From assembly GCA_949987705.1 (NCBI GenBank), contig OX465281.1, positions 192,559,112 to 192,623,111 of the forward strand: DNA of 64,000 nt, given 5' to 3'. Positions 11,796-24,092 of the stretch are shown piece by piece. The translations under genes and the position numbers were made by a program. How positions within the stretch are numbered: the first letter of the stretch is position 1; every line of letters starts with the position of its first letter. The DNA is from Thereva unica. Lineage: Eukaryota > Arthropoda > Insecta > Diptera > Therevidae. The notes beneath the pieces were generated by a model, which saw nothing but the letters and a program-made list of their open reading frames with translations, was not told the origin of the DNA and ran no database searches.

Positions 11796-13300
11796 GAGCA
11801 ATTGCTATCTTAGCCAGTCAATTGCTATCCTAGAATTTTAAATAGAGCACAAATTTCTCGTCCTTTTCAAATTTCCATCTGCACTCATGCCTCTCTGATA
11901 TAATGTTTCCATTCTGGAGGAGTGCAGGCAAACTAGGATCACCTTGTAATTTGTGCAAATCCTCGTGTCGCTGAGCATAAATAATTCAAAAAAAATTATC
12001 AGAAAATAAATCCATTGACCTAAATTTGGCCAGGGACTTTTTAGAACGGTCCTGTGAAGTGAAAGGATCCAGCATCCGGTAACAAAATAATGATTTTTGA
12101 ATAAATTCCGTGAAACTCTTTCATGGTCAGCCGGGATTTTATATGGAATTCATTCTTTGCGGGAGTGAATTTCGTTATTTCGCTTTTTTAAGCCGGAGTG
12201 TGCTGTTGAAACGTTAAATTAATTTTGTAGAACGTTTCGTTTGGAAAAGTGGAGCACTCGATGGCCGAACAATGGTGGGGGAAAAAAACTTTACCGGCTT
12301 AAATAAAATCAACGGCATTGGCAATTGTTGGCCAGGATAATTGCTTTCACGTAGAAATGCATTTTGCCCGATTACCATGGACGGTGGCAATTATTGCTTC
12401 CGGTTTAAGTGACATGCATAATAAATTTATGGATATCGATTCGATTGTATCTAAAAGGACTTCAATTGAAACGCTATTCCCGATAATGTATGTTTGGCAC
12501 ATAGCGCTTCCGGCATATCCCAGCAAACTAAATATAATAGCCTGTTAATATTTAACCAATCATTCTTAAGCTTTTTCATCTAACTTCTTGACATGTTTTA
12601 TGGTTGAACCAAAAATAAATTATTTAAAGAAAGAAACAAAAAAAAAGGGAAAGAAACTTTTCATCCCTCGAGTATTTTATCGAACACTCCCGTAAAATTT
12701 GCCAATACATTACTGACTTCCAGTAAAGTTAGTTAATCGCAATGACTAAAGGGAAATTTAGGCCTGAATTAATCATGCAGGCGCATGACAGGATAACAAG
12801 CAGCAATCACCCATGAAAAGGCACAATCTAAAGTTGTTGTAGATTTTATGGACAAGTCATGAGTCATTTTATGTATTATCCTGAAAGATATCCAAGTATA
12901 GTTTTATGTTTGCTCACCAACAATTGTTTGTTATCCATAAATCATGTGCAACAAGTTCGCATTTGTTATCGCCATATTCGATGAAATTAGATTAATGATA
13001 ATTGGAGGAGTAGTTTCAAGGATATTTTCATGAATGTCCTTTTTTATGATGTATAATGGCATGATTAATGTTCTTAGTGTTGACAAATGAAATTTTTCTT
13101 AAAATTGAAGAAAGACTATGATGCAATAAACAGGACATATTTTTTGTGTCATATAGTTTGAGTAAAAGCAGCTTTTTAATCATAAACAAAATAAAATACT
13201 GTTGGTAATTCATGCATGCAATGGATTTTAACTTATTATATACTCTATAAAGTGAAATATTAAAGTCTAGGTACTTACATTTTATGAACTATGCTGTGTG
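11796..13300. other. Unrecognised AT-rich stretch
   Basis: No frame above 76 codons has recognisable features, and no repeat of note is visible. It may be ancestral intergenic DNA or decayed beyond recognition. Confidence 0.4.
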
Positions 13301-13478
13301 TAGTTATGAGCAAAAATGGTCTTGTTCATGCAGTATAGTCTTGTTGTTGCACATTTAGCAAGACCAAAAACAAGAACAAGACTTAGTTATGCTTGCAAGA
13401 ACAAGACAGACTGAACAAGAACAAGACAAGACCAAGACTAGATTAGTCTTGTCTTGTTCTGGCGTTTGCTCATCACTA
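13301..13478. mobile_element. Small hAT-like MITE
   Basis: Left end TAGTTATGAGCAAA and right end, read inverted, TAGTGATGAGCAAA form imperfect terminal repeats. The inside is rich in CTTGTTC / CAAGACAAGAC subterminal repeats in both orientations. The terminus resembles the TAGxGATGAGCAAA ends of hAT-type MITEs in insects (family knowledge). No 8-bp target duplication is evident. Confidence 0.5.
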
Positions 13479-13529
13479 GGTAAACCTGAGCAAATACGCA
13501 ACAAATAGCTCACTGGCGAAGATAAGGAT

Positions 13530-14400
13530 CCAAAATGTTACAACAGAAGAGTTCGAAGTACGACATTCACTTAGACAAGGCGATGAATTGGCCCCCATTC
13601 TTTTCAACCTGGCCCTAGGTGATAAGGAAAACGTCAGTCCAGAGAAATGCATCAATAGCTAAACAGTCGGTAAAATTACTTGGACTTACGTGAACATTAT
13701 GGGAAGGTCCTTTTTGGCAGCAAAAGAAGCTTATGTCGAATGAAAAAAGGCGGCAAAGGACATAGGCGAAGATATACGAAGAAAAACAAAAGGTGATGTA
13801 ACAATCCAGAGCTGGAAGATTTAAAATTGGAAGAAATGTAGCTATCGACGAACATAACCTAGAAGTAGTAGATAAAACAGTCTACCATGAATTAACAATT
13901 ACAAAAAGAAATTCCAATTACAAATGAAATGGAAGAAATAACTAGACCAATACTACTGGCTAATAGACCCTTTTATGCCCACAAATAAATACTGCAGTCA
14001 AGATTTGTGCACAGCAAAGTGAAACTCTCACTATACTTGGTTCTGGACTTGGACTATGACCCAGGACATAGAGGAACGAGTCAACAGGTTTGAAAGAAAA
14101 ATTCTCAGCTAAATAATAGGCCCAACCGGAGAGGATGGAATGTGGCGAAGAAAACACAACAACGAGTTGTATGAAATTTTTGACGACCCACAACTTTCAA
14201 CTTTAATAAAAATTAACTAGCCGGCCACGTAATCAGGATGGAGGACAATCGTATCCCAAAACGACTTATAGCCTCAGAAATTTCGGGAAGTAGGCCAGTA
14301 GGAAGATCCAGGAGGAAATGGACAGATTCTCGGTCAAGGCTCGATTTGGGCTTCAGCGCCATTGGATGGATGGAACTTAATTAAAAAGTTTTTCTGTGAT
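13530..14400 (+). pseudogene. RTE-like LINE remnant, plus strand
   Basis: Shifting frames give VRHSLRQGDELAPILFNLAL at about 13555-13620, the RTE version of the G-D-xLSPxLFN box before the catalytic motif. Then come FLAAKEAYVE at about 13705 and HVIRMEDNRIPKRLIASE at about 14227-14280, followed by GRSRRKWTD. That C-terminal pattern is typical of RTE-clade LINEs. Many stops break it. The CsRn1-like element at 14526 landed just downstream of this relic. Confidence 0.65.
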
Positions 14401-14525
14401 ATTTTGACTTTTTCACTCGCATTGAAATTTTTATCAGCTGATCTCCAGGACAATGAAACATTTTTAAAAATTTGTTGTAGCTCATCACTATTATTATTAT
14501 TGCTCGCTGAAGCGATTCCAATAAT

Positions 14526-14888
14526 TGTTGGTCTTCTTCCCAACAGGAGTTTTATTTTGTTGGCCGTAATCGCCAAATAATATCCGCAATTAATTAATAC
14601 AGTGAAACTTTATTTATTCACACTTTTTTAATAAGTTTTATTACACCTTTATTTTTATAATTTTATTTAACTATATACACTTAACGATTCTTTTAGATTA
14701 TTTTCTTTTTTAAATTAAAATGTGATGACTGATTTTCTCTGGTTTGTTTTTATCTTTTCTTCACTGACAACTGACAATCAATTAATTAATTAATTAATTT
14801 TTCCATTACTCGATGCAAGTCGGCTATGCTTTTGTGCAAAGTCTTTTGCAGTCAAGTAATTGTCGAGTAGTAGGACGATGTCCCTACA
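14526..14888 (-). repeat. CsRn1-like element 3' LTR
   Basis: In element orientation it starts TGTAGGGACATCG and ends GACCAACA. It is preceded by the polypurine tract GGGAGGGGAG at about 14891-14900. It is 363 bp long and matches the other LTR at all but one position seen. Confidence 0.95.
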
Positions 14889-14909
14889 TACTCCCCTCCC
14901 AGCGTAGCG

Positions 14910-17900
14910 TTACATGAAGTGTACCGAGCGAATTGATGCTGCTTCAACGTCTCGGTCACACTCAAAAGCAGGTTTCAGTCGATCGATAGTTATCGACTTA
15001 TTTGTGTCATTTATGTTGACGACGAAATGTTTACGTAATCTTTTGATTACTTTGAATGGCCCTTCGTATGGTGTTTCAAAAGGCCGTCGGACGCGATCGG
15101 TACGTATGAAAACATACTCCGCGTTCTCTAATGCGTTCGGCACGTACACATCATTCTGAACTGACTGTCGGGGCTGTGTCGCCGACAGACCTTTCATGTG
15201 TGTGCGAAGACGTGTTAGAAATTCTGAGTGCTCTATCGGGTTCTCATCCGTTGGGATGGAAATTGAATTGGGGAGCCTCAGATTCTGTCCATAGACAAGC
15301 TCTGCTGGTGAGCACTGTAAATCGGTTTTAATTGCCGAGCGAATACCTAATAAAACAAAGGGCAAATCCTCACTCCAATGAGTAGTGTTGTCCCTTGCCA
15401 TTAAGGCCGCTTTCAGTTGTCTATGGAATCGCTCTACCATCCCATTTGCTTGTGGATGGTAGGCGGTGGTACGTATCCTATGCGTACCTAGAAGTCTTGT
15501 GACTTCATTGAATAATTTTGATTCAAACTGCGACCCTTGATCTGTTGTAATTTCAAGTGGTGCGCCAAATCTTGGGACGTACTCGGTGACAAAACGTTTG
15601 GCCACCGTAGTAGCAGAGATGTCTCGAATTGGATATGCTTCCGGCCATCTCGTAAATCGGTCTACGATTGTTAGGATGTATGAATATCCTCGAGATGGGG
15701 GCAATGGTCCAACAATATCCATATGGATATGTTCAAATCTATTATTTGGTGGGTTAAAAGCTTCATGTGGAGATTTGGTGTGTCTCGAAACTTTAGATTT
15801 TTGGCAACCTATGCAAGATCTAGACCAGTTGTTACAGTCTTTATTGATCGCTGGCCAAAAATATTTTTTAGTGATAGCTTGCCTTGTGGCGCGTATGCCT
15901 GGATGCGACAAGCTATGTTCAGCATTGAATGCTAATTTTCTTAATGATGAAGGTATATATGGGCGTAATGTACCCGTGCTAATCTCACACCAAACTTCAT
16001 GAGTTGTGAAAGGAATTGGTGTGAGTATTAGTTTTACCTTCGAGCTACTACTGGGATGCTCTTGGAGTCGTTGTAACTCTTTGTCACCTTCTTGTGCTTT
16101 CGCCAGATGTGGCAAATCGAAGGTGATTGTGTCAACGTTGTCGGCCGCTAATGAGCGAGATAAATAATCTGCGACAATGTTTTGTTTCCCAGAGACATGT
16201 CTGATGTCTGTTGTGAACTGGGAAATTAGGCTCAGGTGTCTTGTTTGGCGGGGAGATCTTTCGGTTTTTGTGTGAAGGGCATGTATTAAAGGTTTGTGGT
16301 CAGTGTAGACCACGAAATTTCTTCCTTCAACAAAGTACCGAAAATGTTTTATTGCTGCGAAGATTGCGAGTAGTTCGCGATCAAATGCAGAATAATTTCG
16401 TTCAGCAGATGATAGCTTCTTAGAAAAGAAAGCTAATGGTTGCCATCTGTGACCGTTAAATTGTTCCAGCACAGCTCCGATAGCAAAATCGGAAGCGTCA
16501 GTTGTGACGCTATATTTAGCATCCTCTAGTGGGTGTATCAGCATCACTGCTGCAGCCATTGCGGCTTTCACGTCGAGGAATGCTTGTTGGCATTCTGCGG
16601 GCCAAGGAAGTTGTTCTTTATTTTTTGTTGTTGATGAACAATTGAGGAGTTCCCTCAAGTGTTCATTGATCGGTACTAGCAGTTGTGCTAGTTTAGGAAT
16701 AAATCGGTGATGAAAGTTCACCATTCCTATAAATTTTTGTATTTGTTTGACTGTTGTTGGAGTTGTGAGGTCATTAATTGCTTGGACACGTTCGGGTGAT
16801 GGAAGGATTCCATCCTTGCCGATACTATGTCCCAAAAAGTTTATCTCACTGACCCCAAAAACGCATTTTGATAACTTTATTGTTAAACCAAAGTTATCAA
16901 GGCGTTTAAACAGTAGTTCGAGGTGAGTGAGATGCTCATCCTCGGATCTACTAGCGATAAGTATATCGTCTAGGTAGACATAAACGAAGTCTAAGTCTCT
17001 TGTGACTTCGTTCATAAATCTTTGAAATGACTGGGCTGCATTTCTTAACCCAAATGGCATGCGAGTAAACTCAAACAGACCAAAAGGTGTTATTATGGCA
17101 GTCTTATGCACGTCTTCTTGTGCAATGGGGATGTTATGATACGCACGTACCAAATCCACCTTCGAAAAAATCGTGCATCCGTGAAGGTTCACAGAAAAAT
17201 TGTGAATGTGCGGGATTGGATATCTATCCGGCACTGTGACTGCATTAAGGCGACGGTAGTCGCCGCATGGCCTCCAATCATTTGTATCCCGTTTAGGGAC
17301 CAGATGAAGTGGAGATGCTGCGGGAGACGACGATGGTCGACAAATCCCTAGTTGAACCATATGTTCAAACTCCAATTTCGCCACCTTGAGCTTCTCAGGA
17401 TGAAGTCTACGAGCGGTAACGAAAGGTAATTGCCCATTAGTAACAATGTGGTGTTGCACATTGTGTTTAACCGGTAGGTTAAAATTTGGTGGTTGTGTTA
17501 ATGAAGCGTACTTCATTAACAATACTTTATATTTGCCAAGATGTTGGCATTCAAAGCTCTCGAGGATATACTCACCAGTTGCACAGACGTCAGTCCGAAG
17601 ACTGGTCTGTGAGTCAACTAATTCTCGCTTTTTGAAGTCGAGGATGAGTTCGAACTTTGTGAGAAAGTCCGCACCGAGTATAGCTTTGTTGGTGTTGGCT
17701 ATGATGAAGTTGTGGATGAACCGTCGGCGAAGACCTAGGTTCAGTTCCAGCAACTTCGCGCCAAAAGTTTGGATCGTGGATCCATTTGCGGCCCGCAGAA
17801 GCAAATTAGGGCATGTTGTTTGTACCCTAAACGTGTGCTTCGGAACTAATGATATGTCCGCGCCAGAATCGATTAAAAAATCGAGCTGGTTGTTCTGGTC

Positions 17901-17976
17901 GCGGACAAATAATCTGCACGAGCGTCTCTGCTGAGAGACGCCCGCGGATGTGGCGACTCCCCGCCAATTTAATTTT
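14910..17976 (-). CDS. pol: CsRn1-like Pol: protease, reverse transcriptase, RNase H, integrase
   Basis: This polyprotein copies element RNA into DNA and inserts it. It is open from the frameshift site at about 17976 to the stop at 14910, roughly 1,020 codons, with no ATG needed. In order: protease [14 protein letters not shown] (about 17850-17895); reverse transcriptase with [30 protein letters not shown] and the catalytic YLDDILIAS (about 16960-16985); RNase H with [13 protein letters not shown] and the [18 protein letters not shown] block; integrase zinc finger (H-x3-H in [13 protein letters not shown]-x2-C in CIGCQ); integrase DDE with [18 protein letters not shown] and [14 protein letters not shown]. 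All catalytic residues are present and it looks functional. The stop lies 21 bases from the LTR, beside the polypurine tract. Confidence 0.95.
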
Positions 17977-18985
17977 TTGAACGGGGGCCCTTTGTCCTCC
18001 GGTCCCTCTTGGCTGCTGAGCCAGGACCCTTAAAAGCGCATGGTGGGGTGCACCGCTCTGCTCCACTACCAAAGCGGTAGTGGTAGTAACAGAGCGTCCC
18101 AGGCAGTGCCTGCGCGCCGGAGGGCTTAAAGATCGCTCCCTGATTGGTGGGGTTGCTGACCTTCCCCGAAGATGGCGATGGCTGTCGTTGACCAGCAGCC
18201 CCTCTCGCCGACCCCTGTTGAGGACCATGCTTCCCCCCCAACATGAGTGCCCTTAACTGGCGTACCTCACGTTGGAGGGACTGCACCGTCCTCTCCAGGG
18301 ATGATGAGGCCTTAACCTCAGACACCTGAGCAGGTGCGGGCTGGTGAGATGTCACCTCCCACACCTTGTCTGCAAGTCTGGCTAGTTGCTCCAGAGACTG
18401 ATCTGTGGTCGCGGCGAGCACCACCTGGATGTCTCGTGGCAGCCGCCTTTCCCACAGCCCCCGGATGAGGCTCTCGCTCTCGCCCAGGCTGTCTCCGGCC
18501 AGACTTTGCAGGCCTCTCAAAAAATCGGAGGGATTTCTATCCCCTGGCTCGTGTGCCGCCAGCAGCTGCTCGAGACGGTTCCTTGTAGATAACCCGTATC
18601 TCTCAAGCAACCGTCTCTTTGCATCTGCATAGCTAGCTGTGCTGATATCGGGGAAATTGTGCAGTAATATTTTCGCAGCATCTGTGGGCAATGCCGCGAC
18701 GATGTGGGATAACTTCTGTTTGTCAGAAGTTATCCCGTTTAGGCCGAATTGGGCCTCAGCCTGGTAGAACCAGACTGCCGGATCAGCTGGTTGAAACTCG
18801 GGCAGACTGACTCTCGTAGTGGAAGCCACGTCTATCTCTGCCCGGGCCCTGCGTCCACTCGGCAGCCCCTCCTCCTGGCTGGGCAAAGAATCATCCATAT
18901 CTAGGATAAAGGAGTTGTCCAAATAATTTTCCCTTTGCATGTTCAGATAAGAGTGAATCAGAAAACCAACGAAGAAACTGATCAA
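17969..18985 (-). CDS. gag: CsRn1-like Gag
   Basis: This structural protein of the intracellular particle has 338 codons. Residues about 55-225 form the retrotransposon gag region: [19 protein letters not shown], then [47 protein letters not shown] and [15 protein letters not shown], the usual order in CsRn1-type Gags. A coiled region ([19 protein letters not shown]) follows near residues 228-246. Near residues 296-316 is the knuckle [18 protein letters not shown], a C-x2-H-x10-C-x3-C arrangement in place of the usual CCHC. The start at 18985 is the first ATG of the open frame. A later ATG (MQRENYLDN or MDDSLPSQ) could also serve. Pol follows by -1 frameshift. Confidence 0.92.
   Translation of the reverse strand: MISFFVGFLIHSYLNMQRENYLDNSFILDMDDSLPSQEEGLPSGRRARAEIDVASTTRVSLPEFQPADPAVWFYQAEAQFGLNGITSDKQKLSHIVAALPTDAAKILLHNFPDISTASYADAKRRLLERYGLSTRNRLEQLLAAHEPGDRNPSDFLRGLQSLAGDSLGESESLIRGLWERRLPRDIQVVLAATTDQSLEQLARLADKVWEVTSHQPAPAQVSEVKASSSLERTVQSLQREVRQLRALMLGGKHGPQQGSARGAAGQRQPSPSSGKVSNPTNQGAIFKPSGAQALPGTLCYYHYRFGSGAERCTPPCAFKGPGSAAKRDRRTKGPRSKN
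17972..17978 (-). promoter_or_regulatory. Putative -1 ribosomal frameshift heptamer A AAA AAT
   Basis: In the gag frame the last codons read TCA AAA AAT TAA, so the heptamer A-AAA-AAT sits directly before the gag stop (17969-17971). The pol frame is -1 relative to gag and reads TTC AAA AAA TTA at the same spot. It then stays open through the protease. This is the X-XXY-YYZ form used for -1 slippage. No stimulatory structure was tested. Confidence 0.7.
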
Positions 18986-19301
18986 AATCTAAGCAGGGAA
19001 AAAAAAATCCAAAACACAGGTAATATTAACCTTATAATGTTCACCGATAAATTAAAGTCGAACCAGCGAAAAGAATCAATAAAGAATTTACAATCTGCTG
19101 CTTATATATTTAAAATATACTTAAATCTATTAAAATTTTTAAAATAAGTTACATATATTTAATTTTATTCTCAATAAAAATATTATATTTAACGTTTAAA
19201 TTCAGCACTTATCTTTCTTTTCACCATGGAACTTTCAAACATCGAACCTTCCTCCGCTATTCTTGAATACCTCTTGTATTTGGTAGCACTTTTGTGCTCT
19301 A

Positions 19302-19312
19302 CGGGGTCACCA
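19302..19312 (-). promoter_or_regulatory. CsRn1-like primer binding site (tRNA-Trp type)
   Basis: Two bases inside the 5' LTR the minus strand reads TGGTGACCCCG, complementary to the 3' end of tRNA-Trp (CGGGGTCACCA). Eleven bases match, then the sequence diverges. tRNA-Trp priming is characteristic of the CsRn1 lineage. Confidence 0.75.
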
Positions 19313-19314
19313 AT

Positions 19315-19677
19315 TGTTGGTCTTCTTCCCAACAGGAGTTTTATTTTGTTGGCCGTAATCGCCAAATAATATCCGCAATTAATTAATACAGTGAAACTTT
19401 ATTTATTCACACTTTTTTAATAAGTTTTATTACACCTTTATTTTTATAATTTTATTTAACTATATACACTTAACGATTCTTTTAGATTATTTTCTTTTTT
19501 AAATTAAAATGTGATGACTGATTTTCTCTGGTTTGTTTTTATCTTTTCTTCACTGACAACTCACAATCAATTAATTAATTAATTAATTTTTCCATTACTC
19601 GATGCAAGTCGGCTATGCTTTTGTGCAAAGTCTTTTGCAGTCAAGTAATTGTCGAGTAGTAGGACGATGTCCCTACA
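19315..19677 (-). repeat. CsRn1-like element 5' LTR
   Basis: It is 363 bp and the same as the 3' LTR except for one visible base. The 330-bp leader to gag (18986-19314) contains the primer site and no other frame of note. Confidence 0.95.
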
Positions 19678-19681
19678 TAAT

Positions 19682-20227
19682 AACCTCGCCTATGGCCGTC
19701 TAGCTTAGAAGCTCACTCTGAGGTATCTCACGAAAATCGCAGAATAGGCTCTATGTGTTTGCCGTTTTGGCTTAAACTTTGATATTTTCGCAAGGATACA
19801 ATACAACCTGGTAACATTTCAGTTTGTCGGATCATTTCCATCACGCTGACAATTAGAGCGTCCCCCACGAAGGCTATACCCAGGGCCAGGAGGCAATCTC
19901 TGTCAACGTTATGGAGCATCCACACTAAGCGCACTTTGGTCATACGCGCTTTTGCCTCTTTTTTTCATATAGAGTTTAATGTTTTTTTTTGCGATATTTG
20001 TAATGGCAGTACGGCCAAACTGCGCGGACATAAGACAGTGTTTAAAAAGGTACATTGTACGTCCACACAACACGGATTTCTTGACGGTTTTCTCAATTTA
20101 CTCACGATTCAGAAAATTAAATGCTCATGCGCGCTTTTTCTGAGGCCGTTCGGCGAAAAGCGTGTGGGATCTAAGTCCGCGTGGTGTGGGCGGCCCATTA
20201 GAGTCCGGGAGCCGGTGACACTGAAAG
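19682..20227. other. No supported gene between the LTR element and the MITE
   Basis: A minus-strand frame at 19728-19943 and a plus-strand frame at 19936-20247 show no family motif. The minus frame begins MTKVRLVWM and a minus frame at 3926-4159 begins MVKVRLIL, a faint similarity not strong enough to call. Confidence 0.3.
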
Positions 20228-20233
20228 TACTGT

Positions 20234-20772
20234 CCACTGACATATAATAATGGACTGCTCATCAGCAATTATTCCCATACAAACCGATGGCACCAAAAAG
20301 GTATAGTCGCTCGCTCATCCATAAGCCCCCAAACTGACAGAAGCACTCAGAAATAAAATCAATTAGAAAAAAATAGACGGGTATAGTGATGTTTATATCT
20401 TTTGCCTTAAATCAATTAGAAAAAAATAGACGGGTATAGTGATGTTTATATCTTTTGCTCTTTTCCCCATAAGCCCCCGGTGAGAATGTCAGTTGTTAAG
20501 ACAGGCGTTGAGAACTTAAATCAGATACACATAAAATTTGCAAATTAATGAAAAAAAGGCATTTTAAAAGGTGAAAAAGTGAAAATAGTGTTTATTAATT
20601 TTTTTAAACAAAATATTTGTGTTGTTTTAATGTTTTAAGTACGTATTTAAAAAAATGTAAATTTTAAAAGTGATTCCGGTGTTTACATGGAGTGAAAAAA
20701 GGTTTGTAGCCTATGGAACAAATTGGTGCCATGAGAAATTTCTCATAAGCAGTCCATTCTATATGTCAGTGG
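20234..20772. mobile_element. 539-bp MITE with CCACTGACATATA inverted ends and TACTGT duplication
   Basis: The left end CCACTGACATATA followed by AATGGACTGCT is matched, inverted, by the right end. The similarity continues in part to GGCACCA about 55 bases in. TACTGT flanks both sides (20228-20233 and 20773-20778), a 6-bp target duplication. No coding sequence is inside. The superfamily is not identified, and a 6-bp duplication is uncommon. Confidence 0.75.
20356..20458 (+). repeat. Two-copy tandem repeat (53-bp period) inside the MITE
   Basis: A 50-base unit beginning AAATCAATTAG and ending ATATCTTTTGC occurs at 20356-20405 and again at 20409-20458 without a visible difference. This indicates a very recent local duplication or an assembly artefact. 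Confidence 0.85.
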
Positions 20773-20778
20773 TACTGT

Positions 20779-23700
20779 CATGCGGAATTGAAAAATTTCT
20801 ATGGAAATCGAAAGTTCGCAGTTAGATGAACAAGTAAAGCGTGGTATGCATGAATTTAATAAGCCGGAAAGGTCGGGCATTCCTATTTGAAAGGTGTGAT
20901 AGGGGTGAAATTTCTCCGTATCATGTAGCAAATTGTTTTTTTTTTCTTTTTACTTGTTTTTATCTTAAATTTAAAAATATCTTGGTGTACCAGCTTAAAA
21001 ACTGCCGGAAGTATTCGAAATACAAGTTTTTATTGCAATCATCTGAAGAAGTTCTTATAGGCGGGGGGAGCCGGTATAATTATAGTTCAATGGTCAAGTG
21101 ACTGTAACAGTAATGTTGCTGTAGAGAAAACTCGGGTCTCCAATTGTCAGGGAAACTTTCTTTTTATCATTTTTATCCTCATATAATTTTATTAAATTAA
21201 ATCTAAGGAAAGAATTAGTTTTTTTCATAGGAAATTTCTTCTTCAGTTGAGTTGCTGGCTCCTTTCCTTTATCGTTTATTGCGGAATTCTCTATTTGTAT
21301 GATGAAGCAAATTAATTATAGTCTCCAGCGTTGTCATTGGCAGTGTTCGAATAGCTTGGGTGATGGAAAAGGAGGTCATTCATTTAATCTTGCTTAATTT
21401 TGTAGTAAAGCTATTAAGCTTGGTTCTACACCACACTAAAGTTCCATAAATTGTCATAGGCCTTATAATGGCGATGCATAATATTCTAGTATGTTAGTAC
21501 ATATGTTTATCGTTGTACAACCCATCTGGACCACAGAAATCTGCGGGACCTTCTCATGAGTTTCCATACACTGGTATGGTATCAATGCAGTTTAACATAA
21601 TATTACCTTTAATTATTTGGCTTTTTGTGAGAAAGCTAAGGCTCTGCGCTCAAAGACCAGATCAATCAATGGTAATATTATTTATTTCTTGAAGTACCAG
21701 AACCTTTTTTATCTTATTGACACTGTCAGAGTTTGCTAGCGAAAGCACGTGAGACTTATGGGCCTGAAGATACCCTGGATGCTATAAGGATGCACCACTC
21801 AATTGGAGCGACTAAGCCTCTAAATGTTTTGCAGAGTAATAAGATCGCAACTTCCCTGCAACAGAATTAGAAAGACGCTGTCTGCACCAAGGCACTTGAA
21901 GGTTTAAAAGACTGCTTTCCTAAGAGTTTCATGCGTGAACGCTTTCACTTTTCACTTTTTGGGATCGTTGAAAATCTATCTGGATACTATCTTTGTCTTA
22001 ATGTCGACGTCTGATTTAAAGTATTCCACTACACTGTTGGCGGCTCCTGCTCCTTTACTATCTGCAGGCAGAGTCTCCCACTTCTGACTTCATCTCTGTT
22101 GGCTAAGTAAACTAAAATGTTAGATTAATAAGTTTGACATGAAACATGAGTTATGGAGTCAGACACGATTCTGTCAATCTTCTAAACGAAAGCCTAGCTG
22201 TGTTATTAATGTTTAAGACTCAACTGTTCATATGTAGAGTTTAGTAGTGTTTTACTATGGAAAAAATCCTCGTTTACGAAACATCTTATTGGTGGTGTGT
22301 CACACCAAAATATTTTCAAATGCATATACAAATCACGACCACAACTATAAAATTAAAATTTAAAAAGTTGTTATCCCTCCGAAGTTGTGTCCAATTGTGA
22401 AACTTGTAAACTCATTCATCACTCTAGGGAAAATCACCCCTCACGGAAAAACTGACAATGGCTAACTGGAAAATCTGTAATGCTATTTTGATGTTCCCCG
22501 CTGACTTCGATTAGTTACGCTGTTGAAGGGACCTTTTTCAACATACAAAACTGGCCTGAAAACTTGAAAGAATTGATTTTAATCTGAATAAGTGCCCCTG
22601 ATGTGACTTCATAAATAGCTGCTGTCCTAATGGTTTAATAACTTACCATAGTCACCTCCTGCCGGGAAACTTTCACTGCTTTTCACCAAAACTGACATCA
22701 GACTGAAACTTTGCTATTTGCCTAAAAACGAAACTTTTCTGCCAACGAAAAGGAAAAAGGACGTATTTTTTTCGGTCATCAGACGCCTTCCGGTTGGCTC
22801 TCTCTCATATCAGTGTTGCTAGATGTTCACTGAGTGTTATTTTATAGACGGGAACCCTCCAACAAATTTTCCGAACCGAAATATGTCGCCCATAAATTTG
22901 AATTAAATTCTCGGCAAAGGAGACATAATCATAAATTTAAATATGAGCCCAGTGGTGTACACTTTTGGTGGCACTTCCCCTCATGCATGTCTGAAGGGTA
23001 TCCTGGCGGGGATCCCGGCGAAGACATGACCACTCGAAACTTTCGCCGAACGAGTTAAGTCGAACAGACCCTATTACTACACCCGGCCACTTTGACAACC
23101 TAATCCACGTTGTAGAATAGCTGAAAGAAACTTTTGGGATTTCCCGGAGCATATGTAACCGGATTTCAATAAATGTTTGCACAACAATACGAAGCGCCCG
23201 CAGACGGCAGGCGGAGATATCTGTGTTCACGGAGTTGTACACCCTGTGAGGTATAGGGACAGCCGGGATGGCTCCAAGGACCCCATGGGAGAGATCCGTG
23301 TCTATTGCGTAGGAATGTTGTGAAAAAGGGATACGATTGTGAAAAGCGTATCATGGCAGTTGAGAAAAAAAAATTTCATTTAATGCATACATGACTCAGC
23401 ACTTCGGATGTATCAATGCGAAAGGAAAATATGCTAATGTCGCCATCTTCCGCCCGCCCCGAGCATTCCTTAACTGCACAGTTCCTCCGCTTTTCCGGCT
23501 GTTTGTAATTCCGAAGGGTTTCCGAATTACGCTGCTTGAATTCATGTGGGGAAATCGGTCTCTACAATTCCTTCTCGCCATTAAACTTCTACCTTGGAGC
23601 TTCCCTTGAATACTATCGGGCCTGCGGGGAAGACGACAATTACTGTGAAATTTTGTTAACTTTTGCGATAAAGTTTTGCCAAAATATACAAAGGGAATTC

Positions 23701-24090
23701 TTTACAATATATGTGATCTGGATTTAAATCAGAATTGGGTGGTTTTCAATAATTTTTAACCGCCAACCACAATCAACAAAGTTTAGCATGTGTTTTGCTT
23801 TAATGATTTAAGAGTCAGGACGTTGCGTTTGAAGCTAATTTCAGTGATATGAAGCTTCAGTGAACTTCGGAAATCTTTATTTTTCTTTCACATTAACAAA
23901 ATCGAAGCGAATAAATAAAACGCAATTAATAAGATCAGTATCGCGAACTGTGTTTAAATGAGAATAGCACATTTCAAATATTGTTCTATTTTCCAAAAAT
24001 GAAAAAAATTATCTCAACAATTCCATCAATTTCAGCTCTATTTTAATAATTTATATTAACGGTATAAGTGATGGTGGAGCAGTCTACTAA
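20779..24090. other. Long unrecognised stretch
   Basis: About 3.3 kb with no frame above 101 codons and none with recognisable motifs. GC-richer islands at 22950-23300 and 23440-23640 have overlapping frames on both strands but no domain. No repeat structure was seen. Confidence 0.35.
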
Positions 24091-24092
24091 AT

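Larger units (their letters stand above)
14526..19677 (-). mobile_element. Complete CsRn1-like Ty3/Gypsy LTR retrotransposon, minus strand
   Basis: The 5,152-bp element is bounded by 363-bp LTRs (14526-14888 and 19315-19677) that begin TG and end CA. By eye they differ at one base (G/C near 14775 versus 19564). Flanking bases are TAAT at 14522-14525 and TAAT at 19678-19681, a 4-bp target duplication. Inside are a primer site, gag, pol and a polypurine tract. Gag has the C-x2-H...C-x3-C knuckle and the primer site matches tRNA-Trp, both hallmarks of the CsRn1 lineage (Clonorchis CsRn1, Bombyx Kabuki). Gag and pol are open. This is a recent and potentially competent insertion. Confidence 0.95.

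Noticed and set aside
17827..18228. Extra minus-strand gene between gag and pol
   Set aside because: It is the third frame of the gag/pol overlap. Protease motifs lie in the pol frame, not in this one.
22834..23609. Host gene in a GC-richer island
   Set aside because: Short overlapping frames on both strands with no domain, splice pattern or continuity.
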